Assembly: GCA_032158295.1 (NCBI GenBank)
Contig: CM063258.1
Span: 5,164,583 to 5,228,582, forward strand
Direction: 5' to 3'
DNA: 64,000 nt
From: Pycnopodia helianthoides
Taxonomy: Eukaryota; Echinodermata; Asteroidea; Forcipulatida; Asteriidae
This document shows, piece by piece, positions 54,401 to 60,400 of the stretch. A model generated the notes under the pieces. The model had not been told where the DNA came from. It made no database searches and was given only the letters and a program-made list of their open reading frames with translations. Each line of letters begins with the position of its first letter. The first letter of the stretch is position 1. Made by a program: the position numbers and the translations under genes.

Positions 54401-57400
54401 ACTAGAGCGGGATTTGAACCAACCACCTAACGTGCCGGGGATCTACCAACTGAGCTATCTACTAGCCCTATGTTGGTGGTCTCCCTATTTTGTCAATATC
54501 TTTGTTCGGGAGTGCCAGTCAGAAGCCATACAACCATTAACTGCCGTGTAGCCAAGGATCACACCCAAGTTTATGGTACAACCTGAGAAGCGGCAGCCTT
54601 TTACAAAAAAGTACAAACACCCTTTCGGGAAAATGAACAGAAAAACATTTACAATTGCAAGAAAGCGTTCACAAATGGTACGAATGACAGTGTTTTAGCT
54701 GGTAACCTATTACGTAGTGAGAAGAATTGTTGAGGGAGTGTCTAAAAACTCGGGCACATTCCCAAAAAACGTTTCTGGAGGCATACCCCCCAGCAATCCA
54801 GTGGACCGCCAGAACGTTCAGCTGGACTGCAACATTTCGCCAAACTCTGGGAACAATCCTACATGAGTGATTACAGGCATATGCAAGTTGAACGTTCTGG
54901 CAGGCCAACAGACCGGTCCATGTACATGCACTTTTAAAACGTTCCAACCATTCTGACATTTGAGCACTCCCTTAGCACACCTTTAAAATAATTTCCCAAA
55001 AGACGATCTTCCAGTGGAAGTGCCCTTTGCAAGTTGAAAATGGCCCTGCCCTTTCAAAGATGAAAATTTTAGGCCTGTAAATGTACAAATGAACTCACCA
55101 AATGGTTTTTCTCTTCCTTGGTGGTGGTGATTTGATACACGGGTACCTGATGGCCCCACCATAGCTGTCTGGAGATGCACCAATCCCTAGTGACCACAAA
55201 AACAATCAACAGTTTACAAACGTTCATCCCCCAGCAGCCATCTTGCTTGTGATCCATCCAAAATAATGTAACCAAATGGAGGGTTGAAAGAGAAAACTGG
55301 CTCGTGCCTATGTGGGAATCAGCCATGATTGTTTCTCTTCATACAGGAGAGACTCTCAACCATGATTGCTCCTCTTCAACCAGGAGTGAAAATGAACGGC
55401 AATAATTCAAATGAAGAACACATGATATAAGAAATAATTTATAAAAACTTAAGAACATGTTCCGAGTCGGTCAATTGCACCAGATTCTCATCTGGGAATT
55501 GCCATAATTACTTCTCTGTACCAAGGAGTACAAATACAGTGAAATAGAATCCAAGTAACGGACTAAATAAAAATGAGTTTATATTTGTAATACAGGTACC
55601 TTATACAATTAAGCAAACTACATTATAGAGTCTCTTTTGTATGGTCAATTTGATATGGATTGCCACAATTGCTCCTCTGCACCAAGATGTACAAATTGAC
55701 ATCTGATGTGCAATGGACTGGGTATAAGATCACGTACATCCAGGTTTACCTAATGTTATTCAGCCAGTTGTACCACGTCTTCTTGTGTGACTCCGGTATG
55801 ATCTTCAAGTCTCCATTCTCTACGGCAACGACGGCATCTTCGGCCATTCGCTTAGTGTCAACAAACCACTGGGTCTTCAACATTGGCTCAACGATGTCCT
55901 TTGAACGCCTGGATAAAAAAAATTAAAAAAATTCATTCAGTCAGACTGAAACCTTGCATAAATGCCAGAATCTCAAATGCCTGTTTACTTCTTATGGTAA
56001 TAATAATAATGTGCGGTTCCTATATAGCGCACATCCGCTAGTAGCTAGATCAAGGAACTTTATAACATTATTATTTTATGTTTATGAGTCTCAACTCTGC
56101 ATAAATGCCAGAATCTCAAATGCCTGTTTACTTCTTATGGTAATAATAATAATGCACGGTTCCTCTATAGCATACATCTGCTAGTAGCTAGATCAAGAAA
56201 CATTATTGTTTCTGTTCATCAGGCATACTTAGACCATTCCTCAATTTTTCTCAACTCCTTGAGGGGCACCCAACCCCTAGCTGCTCATAGTTAGCACTAA
56301 GGGGTTAATCCAACACAATACTGTCTCAGCCCTTGCAGGTTCCCATTTATACACACGGGTTAAGAGAAGCAATTATGGTTAAGTACCTTGCTCAAGGATA
56401 CAAGTCTCATGATTGGAAATTGTACGCACATTCCTTAGATTCAGCCATCAGAACTTGAGTCCGATGCACCAGACCGCTTGGCCACGCTACGCCAAATTTA
56501 CACTTTACCTGCAGAGTGGGATGTCCATTGGATGGTCCTTCGTTTCAACGAGTAACCCTTTTTCTGCCAACGCTTCTGAGACAGCTTTGCGTGCGTCGAA
56601 ACGTTTCAGGCCCTGGATTAGACCAAAAACACCAAATCAAAAAAAGGGCGGGGTAAGATCAAGACATCCAATCACAAAAATCTTCACCAAAAACCAAGAC
56701 GGTCGCCGTGACTCACTTGAAACTGTGCGCATGCACTGGTCATGTGACCCGTGTCATCGATCACGGAGACGAATGGCAAGTTGTGGCGTTGACCCATATC
56801 GTAGTCGTTGAAATCGTGGGCGGGGGTGATCTTCACGGCACCTGGAGGTTGAGACACACAAACTTGTTAATCATTTTCATTTGATAAAAATCAAATCAAT
56901 CAATCGTTCAAAAGTAGACAGATATAAATGGCGGGGCAAGAGTTAAAGGAACATTACAGAATTGGTAAGAACAAAACTTGTAAAATATACTTTTTGATCA
57001 CAAATTTACATTAAACTTACACGGTCTAATGATGATGATAGTAGAAAACATCCCTTGAAATATTTCTGTCTGAAATGCCATATTTGATGAGAAATGAATA
57101 AACTAATTTTCCGATTGGAGTTTATCGCTCAGTGAGCGTTTTATTCATTTGTTGAATCTATATGATTTCATGCAAATGTGTAATCGGTTTTTCACTATTT
57201 TCTCGTGACCAAGATGGTCGATCGATCTCAAACCTCTACAGGTTTGTCAGTTTATGTATATGGTGGATTACATAAAGTGCTTACACTGCCAGCAACTGTT
57301 TTGTTAGCAAAAACCAATTCTGTAATGTTCCTTTAAGATTGCTGTTTTGATTGATAAGTAACACATGTCCCAATTTGATTGATGGGGCTGCATACTCCTA

Positions 57401-60400
57401 AGGAAGTAAAAACTGATTCAGGAACGCCTTTATCCTGATTAAGAGGGGTGGAGAGGGAGTAAAGCACTTAAAAATTTGTTTTAAAAATGCATCATAAGTG
57501 TCTATTATTGTTTTACCAGTTCCAAAGTCTTTGTCCACCGAATGGTCAGCAATGATCGGCAGAGGTTTCCGAGTGAAAGGGTGGTCCACTGATTGACCAA
57601 TCAGATGCCTGTATCTGTCATCATCTGGATGAACGGCCAATGCCGTGTCTCCTAGCATGGTCTCAAGGCGGGTGGTCGCCACGGTGATTTTTTCATCTGT
57701 GTGAGAATGCGTACAAACTGTTGCTATCAAAAATAGCGATTCAAAGTATTCTTGACTTTGATGTGATGTTACAAAAATTGGTTCACTAAGAATTACACTC
57801 ACTCAATTCCCCTTATTTTTTTCATGAAGAAACAAACTTAAGGAAACTTCATCAGATGGCAATAGTTTTGGGTTTAATTTGTTTTAAAAGACATACCAGT
57901 TCAAACTGTACATCAAGTGACATTTCAAGCACTCATTTGAAAATATTGAAGTTAAATTTTATTATCTCTTTAAAATTATTGTGGTGCTCGAAAAAAGTTT
58001 TTAAAATATTTTTTAAAAATCATAATAACAAGTATTGACCCGATTCCCCTGACGTCATCACACAACAAAATCTTATTTGCGCCAATTCGGGAGTCAGATT
58101 TAATGTTACTGTTATACTGTATGACATATTTTTGCTAGACTGGTCCCCTGTCTTCATCCGCAAGAATAAAGACAGGTACTGGTCTTCAGGCCCAATGATT
58201 TCATTGGATACAATGATTTCATTCGATAAACATGCAGTGACTTAGGCTTTTTTTGTGTCTGTGCTATGATTGGTCCAAGGTGATGTAATTTGTCAGCTTG
58301 CATTTTCAATCGTCTGCATGCAGCGTGTGCAGCGTGTACATTATACAATTGTTGCACGCTATGACGGGGTCCATGGTTTTTTGTACACCCGAGGGGAAAA
58401 ATGGCACCAGAGGTGAAAGCCGAGGGTGCCATTTTCCCCCGAGGGTGTACAAACCCATGGACCCCCGCCACAGCGTGCAACAATCGTTTTGTTATACCTT
58501 GGTAACATTATTATTCCTCTTCTCGAAGTTCTGTTGTGCGCATCCTTAGCCATGGTACATGCGTTTTTGTATCACATCACATGATTGGTTCTCGACCAAT
58601 AAAACTTCACAATTTGTTACCGAGGTATAACAACTAGTAATGTTGTTTTATTCACTACGTAATGTGTAAACATATACGTGTGAAGTGACTGCGAATCTCC
58701 GCGTGAAATGAATGCAAGGTCAAAGGTACATCTGGCAACATCCGGTCAAGCTGGTATCTGGCGCTATTCACGAGCCTCGAAGTGTGACGCCAGATGTTCA
58801 GGCTATATCTTTACATGCAATTTGACTCCCCAAAATGGCAGATCATTGGCAGGAAGTAGCCGTTTATTGGCGTCAGTGCAAGGGATCAATAAGAGAATGA
58901 CACCCTGCTGTAATACCTGAGTTGTGGACTGGATAAGCAAACAGAGTCAGGGTACCAAACTCAACAGGTTCTTCATATTCTGGTACTGGGATTAAGGAGC
59001 GGCCGGTCAGTGTCTTGGTCTCTACCTGAACAAACAAAATTGGTAAAGACACAAACTTGTATTAGGCCTAAAAAATAAATTTGTTGGATTGCCCTTTCCC
59101 GACCGACCGTAAAAGTAGCAAAATCTCGGTCGCGTTTTTTTTTTTTTTTTTTTTTTTGTGGTTTTCCCTTTTTTCACTTCAGAATTTTGATTTTGTGAAT
59201 ATATATGCTTACAAAATGGTAAATACGGTTGCCCTTTGTTTAAAATATAGATGACAGACACATATTAACACTTTAGGTTTAATTTCAAAGTGCAAACATA
59301 TCAACTTCACTCTGAAATATTTATGCAGTGTGTTTTGGACATTCTCTGACATCTAAAAAAAATAAAATAATAATAAATCTAAGACCTTTTCCAAACCCCA
59401 TCTCTGGCTTAGGCTTAAGCTTCGACAGTAGTTTTGAAAATGTGCACTTTTAGGGAGTGTCTCCAAAAAGTGAGTCAGGCACGTTCTAGGCGCAGAAAAA
59501 CATTCCTAGTTGGCACACGCCCACAATCCATCGGACTTCCATCATTGTGCCAAAGTATGGGAGCCATCCTACACGAGTGAATACCGGCATTAGTTCTTAA
59601 CCACAAGGAAAACTTGTTTCTCTTGGGGTTTTTTACTTGATTCTTTATGAGGCTAAACAAAAATAAAAACATGTTTAGCGTCCTGCCTTTTTGAAAAAAG
59701 GGAGGAGGAGGGCCTTTTTTTTCAAAAATGGCCGCCCAACCCATTTTCAAGACAACCAGCCGGCCTATTTTTCAAGATGGTTGCAAGAGTTTTTTTTTGT
59801 GTGCTAAAGTAAAATAAGAAAAAACTTCTTTATTAAAAAAAATTTTTTTTTCGTCAGATATTGTTAAAATTAATCCTTTTTTTTCCAGAAAAAAGGAAAA
59901 AAAAGAGGAGGCGGCCTCTAAATAGGAACCGGTTTTTTCTTAACATGTTTGTTTTTTTATTTGGCCTAAAGAAAATAACAACTCCAATTTTTACCGGGAA
60001 GACACATAAAAGTTGGACCTCAGATGAAAATTTGAAATTTCCCCATCCCTGTTTTACCTCGATATCCGATATGACAGACTTCAGAGAGCAGGACCAGTTG
60101 ACCAGCTGAGTGCTGCGATAGATTGTTCCCTTATCATGAAGACGGATAAAGGCTTCCCGCACTGCGCGGGCATAGCTCTGTATTTGAACATCGGTAGAAG
60201 AGAAAAGGGAACAATCTGCTCAGAGCAAACAATGAAATTATAGGTGCACGGCCACAATCACGGGTACAATTTTTTGTTACCAAAGACACCAAATGAACAA
60301 CGCATAAATATCGAGTAACTCTTTGCAGATCTTGTATTCGATAAACAGTACTTTCTACTCTTCATTCACACAGTGCTGGTTAATTAATTTACAAACACAT

